The notes: generated by a model not told the origin, from the sequence alone. Positions 1 to 9,037 are shown, counted from the stretch's first letter. The stretch: 64,000 nucleotides of DNA from Stutzerimonas azotifigens (GCF_013522725.1 NZ_JAAMRF010000002.1:540470-604469), one strand, 5' to 3'. Made by a program: numbers and translations.

Positions 1-244
1 GACCGAGCGTTTCCTCGACGTGGCCCTGCAGTATGTGGGTGCCGTGCCGTACGACGAGACGGTGCGCAAGGCGGTACAGAAGCAACGCGCCGTTTATGAA
101 GCCTATCCTCGTTCCAAATGCTCGCTGGCCTTCAAGGCCATCGCGCAGAAGGTCGATACCTGGCCGCTGCCGGCAAACCCCCGCGGCCATCTCGAGTTCT
201 TCGTGGAACGCCTCGTTCGACCAACCGCAGATAACTCCGTATGA
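1..244 (+). CDS. fleN: FleN (FlhG) flagellar number regulator, C-terminal fragment
   Basis: The reading frame is open from the window edge and ends at a TGA at 242-244, leaving about 80 C-terminal residues. They match the end of Pseudomonas FleN: a VPYDETVRKAVQKQ stretch, then an SKCSLAFKAIA stretch, then a tail ending near ERLVRPTADNSV. FleN is a MinD/ParA-type ATPase that restrains FleQ and keeps the polar flagellum number at one. The Walker motifs lie upstream of the window. Its stop overlaps the fliA start by 4 bases, as expected for translational coupling in the flhA-flhF-fleN-fliA order. Confidence 0.93.
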   Translation, partial: TERFLDVALQYVGAVPYDETVRKAVQKQRAVYEAYPRSKCSLAFKAIAQKVDTWPLPANPRGHLEFFVERLVRPTADNSV

Positions 245-987
245 CAGCAGCCGGACTTCGTATGTATGAAAACAAGGCACAAGCGAAGGACTCGCAGTAC
301 CAGCTGATTGACCAGTACGCCCCCTTGGTTAAGCGCATCGCCTATCACTTGCTGGCCCGTCTGCCGGCCAGCGTTCAGGTCGATGATCTGATGCAGGCCG
401 GCATGATCGGTCTGCTCGAGGCATCCAAGAAGTACGACGCCGGCAAGGGCGCCAGTTTCGAGACCTATGCAGGGATTCGAATACGCGGTGCCATGCTCGA
501 CGAAGTGCGCAAGGGCGACTGGGCTCCCCGTTCGGTACACCGTAATTCGCGTATGGTCAGTGACGCGATTCGCTCGATTGAAGCGAAAACCGGACGTGAC
601 GCTAAAGATCACGAGGTTGCTGCCGAACTTAAATTGAGTCTCGATGAGTACTACGGCATCCTTGGCGACACTTTGGGCAGCCGCCTGTTCAGCTTCGATG
701 ACCTGCTCCAGGAAGGTGAACACGGCGAACTGAACGAAGACGCCAGCAGCGCCCACCCCGAGCCTTTTCGCGACCTTGAAGACGAGCGTTTCCAGCAGGC
801 TCTGGCCGATGCGATCGCCAATCTTCCCGAGCGCGAGAAACTGGTGTTGTCGCTGTACTACGACGAAGAGCTGAACTTGAAGGAAATTGGACAGGTGCTC
901 GGCGTCAGCGAATCGCGCGTGAGTCAGCTGCACAGTCAATGTGCCGCCCGCTTGCGTGCTCGCCTCGGCGAATGGCGCGCGCACTGA
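241..987 (+). CDS. fliA: RNA polymerase sigma-28 factor FliA
   Basis: A 248-residue sigma-70-family protein that directs transcription of late flagellar and chemotaxis genes. Region 2 is visible at about residues 17-85 (LIDQYAPLVKRIAYHL, QVDDLMQAGMIGLLEA, FETYAGIRIRGAMLDE) and region 4 at about 190-245 (LPEREKLVLSLYYDEEL, then the helix-turn-helix LKEIGQVLGVSESRVSQL). The length is normal for the family. The ATG at 241 overlaps the fleN stop; an in-frame ATG at 262 is an alternative start that removes only seven residues. Two candidate target promoters of this factor occur in this window, near 8.1 and 20.05 kb. Confidence 0.97.
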   Translation: MTAAGLRMYENKAQAKDSQYQLIDQYAPLVKRIAYHLLARLPASVQVDDLMQAGMIGLLEASKKYDAGKGASFETYAGIRIRGAMLDEVRKGDWAPRSVHRNSRMVSDAIRSIEAKTGRDAKDHEVAAELKLSLDEYYGILGDTLGSRLFSFDDLLQEGEHGELNEDASSAHPEPFRDLEDERFQQALADAIANLPEREKLVLSLYYDEELNLKEIGQVLGVSESRVSQLHSQCAARLRARLGEWRAH

Positions 988-1061
988 ACGGTTTCTCAAT
1001 GGATGACGTGCTCAGCTGCTAAGGCATTTTGAGACTTACGGAGGTCGACTTGGACAAGAAC

Positions 1062-1436
1062 ATGAAAATCCTCATCGTCGATGATTTCTCGACGATGAGA
1101 CGGATCATCAAGAACCTCTTGCGTGATCTTGGCTTCACCAATACTGCCGAAGCGGATGACGGCACCACTGCGCTGCCAATGCTGCAGAGCGGTAGTTTCG
1201 ATTTCCTCGTGACCGACTGGAACATGCCTGGCATGACCGGTATCGACTTGCTGCGCGCCGTGCGCGCCGATGATCGCCTCAAGCACCTGCCCGTGCTGAT
1301 GGTGACCGCCGAAGCCAAGCGTGACCAGATCATCGAGGCGGCCCAGGCCGGCGTGAACGGTTATGTGGTCAAGCCGTTCACGGCCCAGGTATTGAAAGAA
1401 AAGATCGAGAAGATCTTCGAGCGGGTTAACGGCTGA
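1062..1436 (+). CDS. cheY: Chemotaxis response regulator CheY
   Basis: A 124-residue single-domain receiver that carries the CheA phosphoryl group to the flagellar switch. Visible residues are the acidic pair D7/D8, phospho-acceptor D52 in TDWNMPG, T82 in VTAEAKR, Y101 and K104 in the KPF motif. I chose the ATG at 1062 because it gives the canonical MKILIVDD start. The ribosome binding site GGAGGT at 1040-1045 is 16 bases from this ATG but only 4 bases from an in-frame TTG at 1050, so a four-residue-longer form is possible. First gene of the che/mot series, 74 bases after fliA. Confidence 0.97.
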   Translation: MKILIVDDFSTMRRIIKNLLRDLGFTNTAEADDGTTALPMLQSGSFDFLVTDWNMPGMTGIDLLRAVRADDRLKHLPVLMVTAEAKRDQIIEAAQAGVNGYVVKPFTAQVLKEKIEKIFERVNG

Positions 1437-1455
1437 TGTATGCCGCGAGGGCATT

Positions 1456-2244
1456 ATGGCGCATATCGATTCACAACCAGGTGACCTCGAGTCGACCCTG
1501 AAAAACCATGCCCGCGAGCTGACGGAACACCTGGAAAAAGGCCAGTTCAGCGATGCGGCGCAATTGATTCACGCAATGGCGCAGGTTCACGACAACGGCC
1601 TGTACCGTGAGGTCGGCAAGCTGACCCGCGAACTGCACACCGCCATCGTCAATCTCCAGATCGACCCCCGGACTCCGCACGCGACGGAGGTATCGCAGAT
1701 TTCCGATGCCACCGAGCGGCTTTCGTACGTCGTCCAGATGACCGAACGCGCCGCCAACCGGACCATGGATCTGGTGGAGGAGTGCGCGCCGCTGGTCAAC
1801 GATCTGAACGACGAGGCCAAGTTGCTCAGTGTCGAATGGGGCAAGCTGCTGCGCCGCGAGATTGGCCTGGAATCGTTCCGTGAGCTGGCCAAGCGCATCG
1901 AACTTTACTTGGCACGCAGCGAGCGCGACACGCAAAAGCTGTCCTCTCACCTGAACGACATCATGCTGGCGCAGGACTATCAGGACCTGACTGGGCAGGT
2001 GATCAAGCGCGTTACTCAACTGGTGACCGAAGTCGAGGGGAACCTGGTCAAGCTGGTGCTCATGGCCAGCCAGGTCGACCGCTTCACCAACGTGACGCAT
2101 GACCATGAACAGATCAAAAAAGAGCAAGAACTACAAAAAGGTCCTTCCAAAGGTGAAGGTCCGCAGATTCATGCCGATAAGCGTGAAGACGTCGTATCCG
2201 GACAGGACGATGTCGACGATCTGCTTTCCAGTCTTGGTTTCTAG
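1456..2244 (+). CDS. cheZ: CheY-phosphate phosphatase CheZ
   Basis: A 262-residue, mostly helical protein that dephosphorylates CheY. The catalytic segment AQDYQDLTGQVIKRV is at residues 172-186; by alignment with the enterobacterial family the acidic residue is D177 and the water-positioning glutamine is Q181. The C-terminus is the CheY-binding peptide QDDVDDLLSSLGF, joined by a flexible charged linker (about residues 220-248). It starts 19 bases after cheY and ends 12 bases before cheA. The C-terminal peptide is notable because a related pattern recurs in the neighbouring CheA linker. Confidence 0.96.
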   Translation: MAHIDSQPGDLESTLKNHARELTEHLEKGQFSDAAQLIHAMAQVHDNGLYREVGKLTRELHTAIVNLQIDPRTPHATEVSQISDATERLSYVVQMTERAANRTMDLVEECAPLVNDLNDEAKLLSVEWGKLLRREIGLESFRELAKRIELYLARSERDTQKLSSHLNDIMLAQDYQDLTGQVIKRVTQLVTEVEGNLVKLVLMASQVDRFTNVTHDHEQIKKEQELQKGPSKGEGPQIHADKREDVVSGQDDVDDLLSSLGF

Positions 2245-2256
2245 GGGTATGCCAAT

Positions 2257-4461
2257 ATGAGCTTCGACGCCGATGAAGAAATCCTCCAGGATTTCCTAGT
2301 TGAGGCTGGCGAGATTCTTGAGTTGTTATCCGAACAGTTGGTCGAGCTGGAAAGCAGCCCTGACGATACGGCACTGCTCAATGCCATTTTTCGCGGTTTC
2401 CATACGGTTAAGGGCGGCGCCGGTTTCCTCCAGCTGAACGAGCTGGTCGAGTGCTGCCACATCGCCGAGAACGTGTTCGACATCTTGCGCAAGGGCGAAC
2501 GACGCGTCGATTCGGAGTTGATGGACGTCGTGCTTCAGGCACTCGACGCCGTCAACGAGATGTTCGGCCAGGTCCGCGAGCGGACCGACATGACGCCTGC
2601 CTCGCCCGAGCTGCTCGCAGCCCTTGCACGGCTGGCCGAGCCGGCTTCCGCCGCGGCACCTGTTGCGGCAGCACCGGCGCCGGTCGTCGCTGCTCCGGTG
2701 GCCGCCCCACGGCCCGCTTCCGGTGACATCACCGAAGAAGAATTCGAGCAGATGCTCGACTCTCTGGGCCAACCGGACACTGCTACCGAGCCGTCCGCCG
2801 CGGGAGCGGCTTCGGACGAAATCAGCGACGACGAATTCGAATCGTTGCTCGATCAGTTGCACGGCAAAGGTCAGTTTTCCACAGCGCCGGCGGCCCAAGC
2901 GCCAGCGGCCGCTCCGTCGGCCAATGCCGCGGCAGGCGATGAAATCAGCGACGACGAATTCGAGGCCCTGCTTGATCAGCTGCACGGCAAGGGCAAGTTC
3001 GAGCCGGCCGTGGCCGCTGCCGAAGATAAGCCCGCCGCACCGGCACCGGCACCGGTGGCGGCCTCGGGCGATGAAATTACTGATGACGAATTCGAAGCCC
3101 TGCTCGATCAGCTGCATGGCAAGGGCAAGTTCGTCGAGCCCGTTGCAGCGTCCAGCGCGCCAGTTGCTGCGCCAAAGCCCGCCGCTGCTCCTGCCCCGGT
3201 AGCTGCCGCGCCGGTCAAGGCTGCGGCCGCTGCTGCCGAAGCGCCCAAGCGCGCCGCGGCTGCAACAGCCGAGAAGCCGGCTGCGGCCAGCGAGGCGGAG
3301 ACAACCGTTCGGGTCGACACGGCGCGCCTCGACGAGATCATGAACATGGTCGGCGAGCTGGTGCTTGTGCGTAACCGTCTGGTGCGCCTGGGTTCCAACA
3401 GCGGCGACGAGGCGATGTCCAAGGCCGTGTCGAACCTGGATGTTGTGACCGCCGATCTGCAGACCGCGGTCATGAAGACCCGCATGCAGCCGATCAAGAA
3501 GGTCTTCGGACGCTTCCCCCGGCTGGTTCGCGACCTGGCGCGCAACCTGAAGAAAGAAATCAATCTGGAGCTGGTCGGTGAAGAAACCGACCTGGACAAG
3601 AACCTCGTCGAGGCGCTGGCCGATCCGCTGGTGCACTTGGTGCGCAACGCGGTCGACCATGGCATCGAGTCGCCGGATGAGCGCGAGGCCGCCGGCAAGC
3701 CGCGCACCGGTCGAGTGGTGTTGTCCGCCGAGCAGGAGGGTGACCACATCCTGCTGATGATCACCGATGACGGCAAAGGGATGGACGCCGCGGTCTTGCG
3801 TGCCAAAGCGGTCGAAAAAGGCCTGTTGGACAAGGATGCTGCCGATCGTCTGAGCGAGCTGGAGTGCTACAACCTGATTTTCGCGCCTGGCTTCTCGACC
3901 AAGACCGAAATCTCCGACGTCTCCGGGCGCGGCGTGGGCATGGACGTGGTCAAGACGAAGATTTCCCAGCTCAACGGCACGGTCAACGTGTTCTCCACCA
4001 AGGGCAGCGGATCGAAGATCGTGATCAAGGTCCCGCTGACACTGGCGATCATGCCGACCTTGATGGTGATGCTGGGCGAACAGGCCTTCGCCTTCCCGCT
4101 GGTCAACGTCAACGAGATCTTCCACCTCGACCTGTCGCGCACCAACGTGGTGGACGGCCAGGAAGTGGTCATCGTCCGCGACAAGGCTCTGCCCCTGTTC
4201 TACCTCAAGCGCTGGCTGGTCCGGGGCGCCGCCCACGAAGAGCAGCACGAAGGGCACGTGGTGATCCTCAGCATTGGCAACCAGCGCATCGGCTTTGTCG
4301 TCGATCAGTTGGTCGGCCAGGAAGAAGTGGTCATCAAGCCGCTGGGCAAGATGCTGCAGGGCACGCCCGGCATGTCTGGCGCGACTATCACCGGCGACGG
4401 ACGCATCGCTTTGATCCTCGACGTGCCGAGCATGCTCAAGCGTTACGCGCGCAAGATCTGA
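2257..4461 (+). CDS. cheA: Chemotaxis histidine kinase CheA with repeat-bearing linker
   Basis: A 734-residue cytoplasmic kinase. Order of parts: phosphotransfer (HPt) domain, about 1-110, with phospho-accepting H49 in [10 protein letters not shown]; a long Ala/Pro-rich linker, about 125-345; dimerisation helix pair from about 349 ([12 protein letters not shown]); ATPase domain with the N box [11 protein letters not shown] near 462-472 and a GRGVGMDVV segment; and a CheW-like regulatory domain from about 605. No folded CheY-binding P2 domain is recognisable. In its place the linker has four copies of an acidic/leucine motif, at residues 156-173, 187-207, 228-248 and 272-292, the last three of the form [19 protein letters not shown]. 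The copies may bind CheY or the ParC/ParP positioning proteins. Confidence 0.97.
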   Translation: MSFDADEEILQDFLVEAGEILELLSEQLVELESSPDDTALLNAIFRGFHTVKGGAGFLQLNELVECCHIAENVFDILRKGERRVDSELMDVVLQALDAVNEMFGQVRERTDMTPASPELLAALARLAEPASAAAPVAAAPAPVVAAPVAAPRPASGDITEEEFEQMLDSLGQPDTATEPSAAGAASDEISDDEFESLLDQLHGKGQFSTAPAAQAPAAAPSANAAAGDEISDDEFEALLDQLHGKGKFEPAVAAAEDKPAAPAPAPVAASGDEITDDEFEALLDQLHGKGKFVEPVAASSAPVAAPKPAAAPAPVAAAPVKAAAAAAEAPKRAAAATAEKPAAASEAETTVRVDTARLDEIMNMVGELVLVRNRLVRLGSNSGDEAMSKAVSNLDVVTADLQTAVMKTRMQPIKKVFGRFPRLVRDLARNLKKEINLELVGEETDLDKNLVEALADPLVHLVRNAVDHGIESPDEREAAGKPRTGRVVLSAEQEGDHILLMITDDGKGMDAAVLRAKAVEKGLLDKDAADRLSELECYNLIFAPGFSTKTEISDVSGRGVGMDVVKTKISQLNGTVNVFSTKGSGSKIVIKVPLTLAIMPTLMVMLGEQAFAFPLVNVNEIFHLDLSRTNVVDGQEVVIVRDKALPLFYLKRWLVRGAAHEEQHEGHVVILSIGNQRIGFVVDQLVGQEEVVIKPLGKMLQGTPGMSGATITGDGRIALILDVPSMLKRYARKI
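2722..3132 (+). repeat. Four in-frame acidic/leucine motif repeats in the CheA linker
   Basis: Copy 1 begins at 2722 ([18 protein letters not shown]), copy 2 at 2815, copy 3 at 2938 and copy 4 at 3070. Copies 2-4 are 21 residues each and nearly identical (DEI[S/T]DDEFE[S/A]LLDQLHGKG[K/Q]F). They are separated by 20-23 residues of Ala/Pro-rich sequence, giving a period of 41-44 residues. Conservation of the motif against a freely drifting linker implies each copy is a functional short linear motif. Confidence 0.9.
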
Positions 4462-4508
4462 TTCAGCGAGGCAGTGGCCGCACGGCCGCTGCCGCTAGGA
4501 GTTGTTCA

Positions 4509-5603
4509 ATGGCAGTCAAGGTCCTGGTGGTAGACGATTCCGGCTTTTTCCGCCGGCGCGTCTCCGAGATCCTCTCATCCGATAAAAATATCCAGGTTGT
4601 TGGCACCGCGACCAATGGTCGTGAAGCCATCGATCAGGCGCTGGCGCTCAAGCCGGACGTCATCACCATGGACTACGAGATGCCGATGATGGACGGCATC
4701 ACGGCGGTTCGGCAGATCATGCAACGCTGCCCGACGCCGGTCCTGATGTTTTCCTCGCTTACCCACGAAGGGGCCCGAGTCACTCTCGATGCGCTCGACG
4801 CCGGTGCGGTCGATTATCTGCCGAAGAATTTCGAGGACATCTCGCGCAACCCCGAGAAGGTCAAACAGATGCTCTGCGAGAAGGTCCATACCATCGCGCG
4901 GAGTAATCGACACTACGGCAGTTTCTTGAGCACTGCTGCTTCGGCAACGACTTCCACCGCAGCCCCGGCTTCGCGCTCCGCTGCCGCTCCGGCGCCGCGG
5001 CCGAACGCCACGCCAACGACCAGCGCGGCGCCCAAGCGCAAGAACTACAAGCTCGTTGCCATTGGCACGTCCACCGGCGGCCCGGTCGCGCTGCAGCGCG
5101 TTCTGACGCAGCTGCCGGCCGGCTTTCCGACGCCGATCGTGCTGATCCAGCACATGCCTGCGGCCTTCACCAAGGCTTTTGCCGAGCGCTTGGACAAGCT
5201 CTGCCGGATCAACGTCAAGGAGGCCGAGGACGGCGATCTGCTACGTCCCGGCCTGGCGCTGCTGGCGCCAGGCGGCAAGCAGATGATGATCGACGGGCGC
5301 GGATCGGTACGCATCCTGCCCGGCGACGAACGCCTGAATTACAAACCCTGTGTCGACATCACTTTCGGCTCGGCCGCCAAGTCGTTCAATGACAAGGTGC
5401 TGGCCGTCGTGCTGACCGGCATGGGCGCCGACGGCCGTGAAGGCGCGCGCCTGCTCAAGCAGTGCGGAAGCCAGGTCTGGGCTCAGGACGAGGCCAGTTG
5501 CGTGATTTACGGAATGCCGATGGCGATCGTCAAGGCCAATCTCAGCGACGCCATCTACAGCCTCGACGACATCGGCCGTCACATCGCCGAGGCATGCAGC
5601 TAG
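4509..5603 (+). CDS. cheB: Chemoreceptor methylesterase/response regulator CheB
   Basis: A 364-residue two-domain enzyme that removes methyl groups from chemoreceptor glutamates and so resets sensitivity. The receiver domain (1-125) has D9/D10 and phospho-acceptor D55 (TMDYEMP). A low-complexity Ala/Pro/Thr linker spans about 140-180. The esterase domain shows the Ser-His-Asp triad as S188 (GTSTGGP), H215 (QHMP) and D308 (TGMGADG). The ATG at 4509 follows a CTAGGAG ribosome binding site. The open frame runs far upstream through cheA, but that part is out of frame with cheA and is not coding. Forty-seven bases separate it from cheA. Confidence 0.97.
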   Translation: MAVKVLVVDDSGFFRRRVSEILSSDKNIQVVGTATNGREAIDQALALKPDVITMDYEMPMMDGITAVRQIMQRCPTPVLMFSSLTHEGARVTLDALDAGAVDYLPKNFEDISRNPEKVKQMLCEKVHTIARSNRHYGSFLSTAASATTSTAAPASRSAAAPAPRPNATPTTSAAPKRKNYKLVAIGTSTGGPVALQRVLTQLPAGFPTPIVLIQHMPAAFTKAFAERLDKLCRINVKEAEDGDLLRPGLALLAPGGKQMMIDGRGSVRILPGDERLNYKPCVDITFGSAAKSFNDKVLAVVLTGMGADGREGARLLKQCGSQVWAQDEASCVIYGMPMAIVKANLSDAIYSLDDIGRHIAEACS

Positions 5604-6343
5604 TGGATGTACTGAGCCTCATTGGGCTTGCCTTGGCGTTCATCGCCATCGTCGGCGGTAACTTCCTGGAAGGCGGTCACATTTCGGCCCTGCTCAACGG
5701 CCCGGCTGCGCTGATCGTGCTCGGCGGTACGCTTGGCGCGGTGCTGCTGCAGACGCCGATCACGGTGTTCAAGCGTGCCATGGTGATAGGCCGCTGGATA
5801 TTGTTCCCGCCGCGTATCGATCTGGCCCGGGGCATCTCCGATGTGGTTGGCTGGAGCATGACGGCGCGCAAGGAAGGCCTCCTAGGATTGGAGCCGGTCG
5901 CCGACAGCGAAGCCGATCCCTATGCGCGCAAGGGGTTGCAACTGCTCATCGACGGTGCCGAGCCCGAGGCGATCCGTAGCATCCTCGAAGTCGATCTTTA
6001 CACTCAGGAAGGGCGAGATCTGCGCGCGGCCAAGGTGTACGAAAGCATGGGCGGCTATTCGCCGACCGTCGGTATCATCGGCGCGGTGATGGGGCTGATT
6101 CACGTCATGGGCAATCTCGCCGACCCCAGCCAGCTCGGCAGCGGTATCGCCGTGGCCTTTGTCGCGACCATTTACGGGGTTGCCTTCGCCAACCTTCTGG
6201 TGTTGCCCATTGGCAACAAGCTCAAGTCCGTCGTGCAGAAACAGTCGGCCTATCGGGAAATGATCCTCGAAGGTGTGCTGTCGATCGCCGAAGGAGAAAA
6301 TCCACGCTCGATCGAACTCAAGCTGCAAGGCTTCATGGACTGA
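5603..6343 (+). CDS. motC: Flagellar stator protein MotC (MotA family)
   Basis: A 246-residue MotA-type protein forming the proton channel of the second stator set typical of Pseudomonas. Hydrophobic segments are near residues 3-20, 28-46, about 145-165 (VGIIGAVMGLIHVM) and 175-200 (VAFVATIYGVAFANLLVLPI); the large cytoplasmic loop between segments 2 and 3 contacts the rotor. I chose the GTG at 5603, which overlaps the last base of cheB and gives the family start MDVLSLIG, with a GAGG ten bases upstream. An ATG at 5594 is in frame, but it sits only one base from that GAGG. Confidence 0.93.
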   Translation: MDVLSLIGLALAFIAIVGGNFLEGGHISALLNGPAALIVLGGTLGAVLLQTPITVFKRAMVIGRWILFPPRIDLARGISDVVGWSMTARKEGLLGLEPVADSEADPYARKGLQLLIDGAEPEAIRSILEVDLYTQEGRDLRAAKVYESMGGYSPTVGIIGAVMGLIHVMGNLADPSQLGSGIAVAFVATIYGVAFANLLVLPIGNKLKSVVQKQSAYREMILEGVLSIAEGENPRSIELKLQGFMD

Positions 6344-6346
6344 GCG

Positions 6347-7183
6347 ATGGCACGACGCAGGCGTGAGGAAGAGCATGAAAACCACGAGCGTTGGCTGGTC
6401 TCCTATGCCGACTTCATTACGCTGTTGTTCGCATTCTTTGTGGTGATGTATTCGATTTCGTCGGTGAACGAAGGCAAATACAAGATTCTTTCCGAGTCGC
6501 TGGTTGGCGTATTCAGCAGCCAGGATCGCGCGATCAAGCCGATCCCGGTCGGCGAGGAGCGTCCGCGCACGACTGAGCCGATTCGCCTGGACATCGACCA
6601 AGGCGCCACAAACGACCAAGCCGAAGCGCCTGAAGACCCGCTGAAAAGCATCGCACGGAGCATGCGCGAAGCGTTTGGCGATCTGATCGGCGACGGTCAG
6701 TTGACGGTTCGGGGCAACGAATTGTGGATCGAGCTGGAGCTGAGCTCGAGCCTGCTGTTTCCCAGTGGCGATGCGATTCCCAATGACCGTGCGTTCGAGC
6801 TGATCGAAAAGGTCGCCGCCATTCTCGCGCCGTATCAGAACCCGATCCATGTCGAAGGCTTTACCGATAACCTGCCGATCAGTACCGCCAGCTACCCGAC
6901 CAATTGGGAGCTGTCTGCCGCCCGTGCCGCCAGTGTGGTGCGCATGTTGGCCGCCCAAGGCGTCGACGCCGACCGGCTGGCTGCCGTCGGTTATGGGGAA
7001 TTCCAGCCGGTGGCCGACAATGCGACGGCCGAAGGGCGCGCGCGCAACCGGCGCGTCGTGCTGGTGGTCTCGCGCAATCTCGATGTGCGCCGCAGTGTGA
7101 CGAGCGCCGGCAGTGCCAATACCGAGGCGGACGCGACGCTGCAACGCGCTGGCACGCAAACTGCACCACGTGCCGACAGGTAG
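6347..7183 (+). CDS. motD: Flagellar stator protein MotD (MotB family)
   Basis: A 278-residue partner of MotC. A charged N-terminus (RRRREEEHENHER) leads into one membrane helix at about 19-40, carrying the proton-binding aspartate D22 in SYADFITLLFAFF. After a plug/linker region the C-terminal OmpA-type peptidoglycan-binding domain (about 130-245) shows EGFTDNLPI, NWELSAARAASV and RARNRRVVLVV. It starts three bases after motC, so the two are surely cotranslated. A nine-pair hairpin straddles its stop codon. Confidence 0.96.
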   Translation: MARRRREEEHENHERWLVSYADFITLLFAFFVVMYSISSVNEGKYKILSESLVGVFSSQDRAIKPIPVGEERPRTTEPIRLDIDQGATNDQAEAPEDPLKSIARSMREAFGDLIGDGQLTVRGNELWIELELSSSLLFPSGDAIPNDRAFELIEKVAAILAPYQNPIHVEGFTDNLPISTASYPTNWELSAARAASVVRMLAAQGVDADRLAAVGYGEFQPVADNATAEGRARNRRVVLVVSRNLDVRRSVTSAGSANTEADATLQRAGTQTAPRADR

Positions 7184-7200
7184 TCTGCCCGTGTCGGCAC
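7170..7200 (+). terminator. Intercistronic hairpin across the motD stop codon
   Basis: GTGCCGACA at 7170-7178 pairs perfectly with TGTCGGCAC at 7192-7200 around a 13-base loop containing the motD stop. No T-run follows, so it is more likely an mRNA processing, stability or attenuation element than a full terminator. It separates cheYZAB-motCD from parC-parP-cheW. Confidence 0.55.
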
Positions 7201-7273
7201 CGTCAAATCACCGTCGTGCCTGTTCGGGGCGACGCCAGTTCCCGATCCGTATCGGTCCGGGAGGAAGAACGTC

Positions 7274-8062
7274 ATGAGAGTCTGGGCTGTAGCCAATCAA
7301 AAAGGTGGGGTAGGCAAGACCACCACCTCTGTCGCGCTGGCAGGCTTGCTGGCCGACGCGGGCAAGCGCGTGGTCGTGGTCGATCTGGATCCACATGGGT
7401 CGATGACCAGCTATTTCGGCCAAGACCCCGATAGCCTCGAGCACAGCGTCTTCGAGCTGTTCCAGCATCAAGGCAGCGTGCCGGAGGGTTTGCCGCGCCA
7501 GCTGCTACTGCCGACCAGCCACGAGCGCATTTCCCTGCTGCCATCCAGCACCGTGCTGGCGACGCTCGAGCGGCAATCGCCGGGCCAGAATGGCCTTGGG
7601 TTGGTGGTTGCCAAAAGTCTGACACAGCTCTGGCAAGACTATGATCACGCGATCATCGACAGCCCGCCGCTACTCGGCGTGCTGATGGTCAATGCCCTGG
7701 CGGCCAGCCAACAGCTGGTGATACCCGTGCAGACGGAGTTTCTGGCAGTGAAAGGACTCGAGCGGATGGTCAGCACGCTGGCGATGATCAACCGTTCACG
7801 CAAGCAGGCGTTGCCATACACCATCGTGCCGACGTTGTTCGATCGGCGTACCCAGGCGTCGATGAACACGCTCAAGGTGCTGCGTCAGGGTTATGAGGCG
7901 AACCTATGGCAGGCGTTCATCCCGGTCGATACCCGTCTGCGCGATGCGAGCCGTGCGGGTCTGGTGCCATCACAGTTCGATTCGGGTAGCCGCGCGGTGA
8001 TTGCCTATCGTGCGCTGCTCAAGCATTTGCTGGCCTACCAGGCTACCCCACAGGTAGCCTGA
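7274..8062 (+). CDS. parC: ParA-type ATPase ParC, chemotaxis array positioning
   Basis: A 262-residue ParA/MinD-family ATPase. The deviant Walker A motif KGGVGKTT is at residues 10-17, a VVVVDLDPHGS segment (switch I/A') is near 35-45, and the Walker B strand is AIIDSPP near 125. Its position between motD and parP in a che operon identifies it as the chemotaxis-dedicated ParA paralogue (ParC in Vibrio, PA1462-type in Pseudomonas) rather than a plasmid or chromosome partition protein: there is no parB gene here. ParC oscillates or gathers at poles and recruits chemoreceptor arrays. The ribosome binding site GGGAGGAAG precedes the ATG. Confidence 0.92.
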   Translation: MRVWAVANQKGGVGKTTTSVALAGLLADAGKRVVVVDLDPHGSMTSYFGQDPDSLEHSVFELFQHQGSVPEGLPRQLLLPTSHERISLLPSSTVLATLERQSPGQNGLGLVVAKSLTQLWQDYDHAIIDSPPLLGVLMVNALAASQQLVIPVQTEFLAVKGLERMVSTLAMINRSRKQALPYTIVPTLFDRRTQASMNTLKVLRQGYEANLWQAFIPVDTRLRDASRAGLVPSQFDSGSRAVIAYRALLKHLLAYQATPQVA

Positions 8063-8090
8063 GATGTACGCAACTAATTGCGGTCGGGGC

Positions 8091-8118
8091 TCAAGTCCGC
8101 GGCGATGCCAGCCGATAG
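8091..8118 (+). promoter_or_regulatory. Candidate sigma-28 (FliA) promoter for parP
   Basis: TCAAGTCC at 8091-8098 and GCCGATAG at 8111-8118 resemble the -35 and -10 elements of FliA promoters. The 12-base spacer is one longer than the usual 11. The implied transcript would begin near 8125, upstream of the parP ATG at 8150 but downstream of the alternative start codons at 8078 and 8105, which favours the 8150 start. Confidence 0.45.
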
Positions 8119-8149
8119 CCTGTTCAGATATTTCCTACGAGTGCGTTTC

Positions 8150-9037
8150 ATGAGTCGCTCTGTTCTCGCCGCAACCCGCCCTCAGCTGGCTCTCCAGTCC
8201 TATCTCGACGCGCTGCTTCAGGATGCGGCGATCGAGCTGGCCGACTCGGTCACGCTCGACGAGTTTCAGGCTGCCGTGCTCGAAGAGCAGCAGCGCGACG
8301 CGGTGCCGAAGGTGCCCGTGGTCGCATCGCCTGCGGTGGCCCCGGCACCTGTTGCGGCAGTGCCGGCTGCGCCTGTGCTTGTCGCGCCGGGTGCGGAAAG
8401 GCCTGTGCTGGTTCCGCCGGTACCTGCGGTCGTGCCCGCTGTTGCGCCTGTACTGGACATCGGTTCGCCTGTGGTCGAGCTGGTGCCGAAGAGCGAGCCG
8501 CCGCTGACACCGCCATTGCAGTTCGATGGACAGCCTGCGTGGGGTGAAGAGCCGTTCGAGTGCCTGCTGTTCGATGTCGCGGGGCTGACATTGGCCGTCC
8601 CGCTGGTCAGTCTGGGCTCGATTTATCCGTTGGCAGGACAGGAGCTGACGCCGTTGTTTGGTCAGCCCGACTGGTTTCTCGGAATCCTGCCGTGCCAGGC
8701 GGGCAATCTCAAGGTGCTCGATGCGGCGCGCTGGGTAATGCCGGACCGCTACCGTGACGATTTCCGCGAGGGCCTGCAGTATGTGATTTCGGTAGAGGGT
8801 TACGAGTGGGGTTTGGCGGTGCATCAGGTCAGCCGTTCGATCCGGCTCGATCCGCGGCAAGTCAAATGGCGTTCCCAGCGCAGCCAGCGTCCCTGGCTCG
8901 CTGGAACGGTGATCGAACACATGTGCGCACTGCTCGATGTGGCCGCGCTGGCCGAGTTGATCGCAAGCGGTGCGGCCAAGCGCGCCGAGCATGAGCAAGC
9001 GTCGGCGGCGAAGCCAGCAGGGCGCAAGCGAAACTGA
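8150..9037 (+). CDS. parP: ParP, CheW-like array integration protein
   Basis: A 295-residue protein with three parts: an N-terminal segment rich in conserved-looking helices (RPQLALQSYLDALL, about 8-45); a Pro/Ala/Val-rich linker (about 48-120); and a C-terminal CheW-like fold (about 130-280; FECLLFDVAGLTLAVPL, DWFLGILPCQAGNL). That architecture matches ParP, which couples ParC to CheA and stabilises polar arrays. The ATG at 8150 is chosen over TTG 8078 and ATG 8105, both of which lack a clear ribosome binding site; the site before 8150 is also weak (GAG). It lies between parC and cheW. Confidence 0.87.
   Translation: MSRSVLAATRPQLALQSYLDALLQDAAIELADSVTLDEFQAAVLEEQQRDAVPKVPVVASPAVAPAPVAAVPAAPVLVAPGAERPVLVPPVPAVVPAVAPVLDIGSPVVELVPKSEPPLTPPLQFDGQPAWGEEPFECLLFDVAGLTLAVPLVSLGSIYPLAGQELTPLFGQPDWFLGILPCQAGNLKVLDAARWVMPDRYRDDFREGLQYVISVEGYEWGLAVHQVSRSIRLDPRQVKWRSQRSQRPWLAGTVIEHMCALLDVAALAELIASGAAKRAEHEQASAAKPAGRKRN

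Noticed and set aside
2326..4257. 643-codon open frame antisense to cheA
   Set aside because: It mirrors the real gene's codon positions in high-G+C DNA, has no recognisable domain, and its composition (Arg/Gly/Leu-rich) is that of a shadow frame.
7274..8062. Chromosome or plasmid partition locus (parA)
   Set aside because: No parB or parS-like site follows; the gene is embedded in the chemotaxis operon beside parP.
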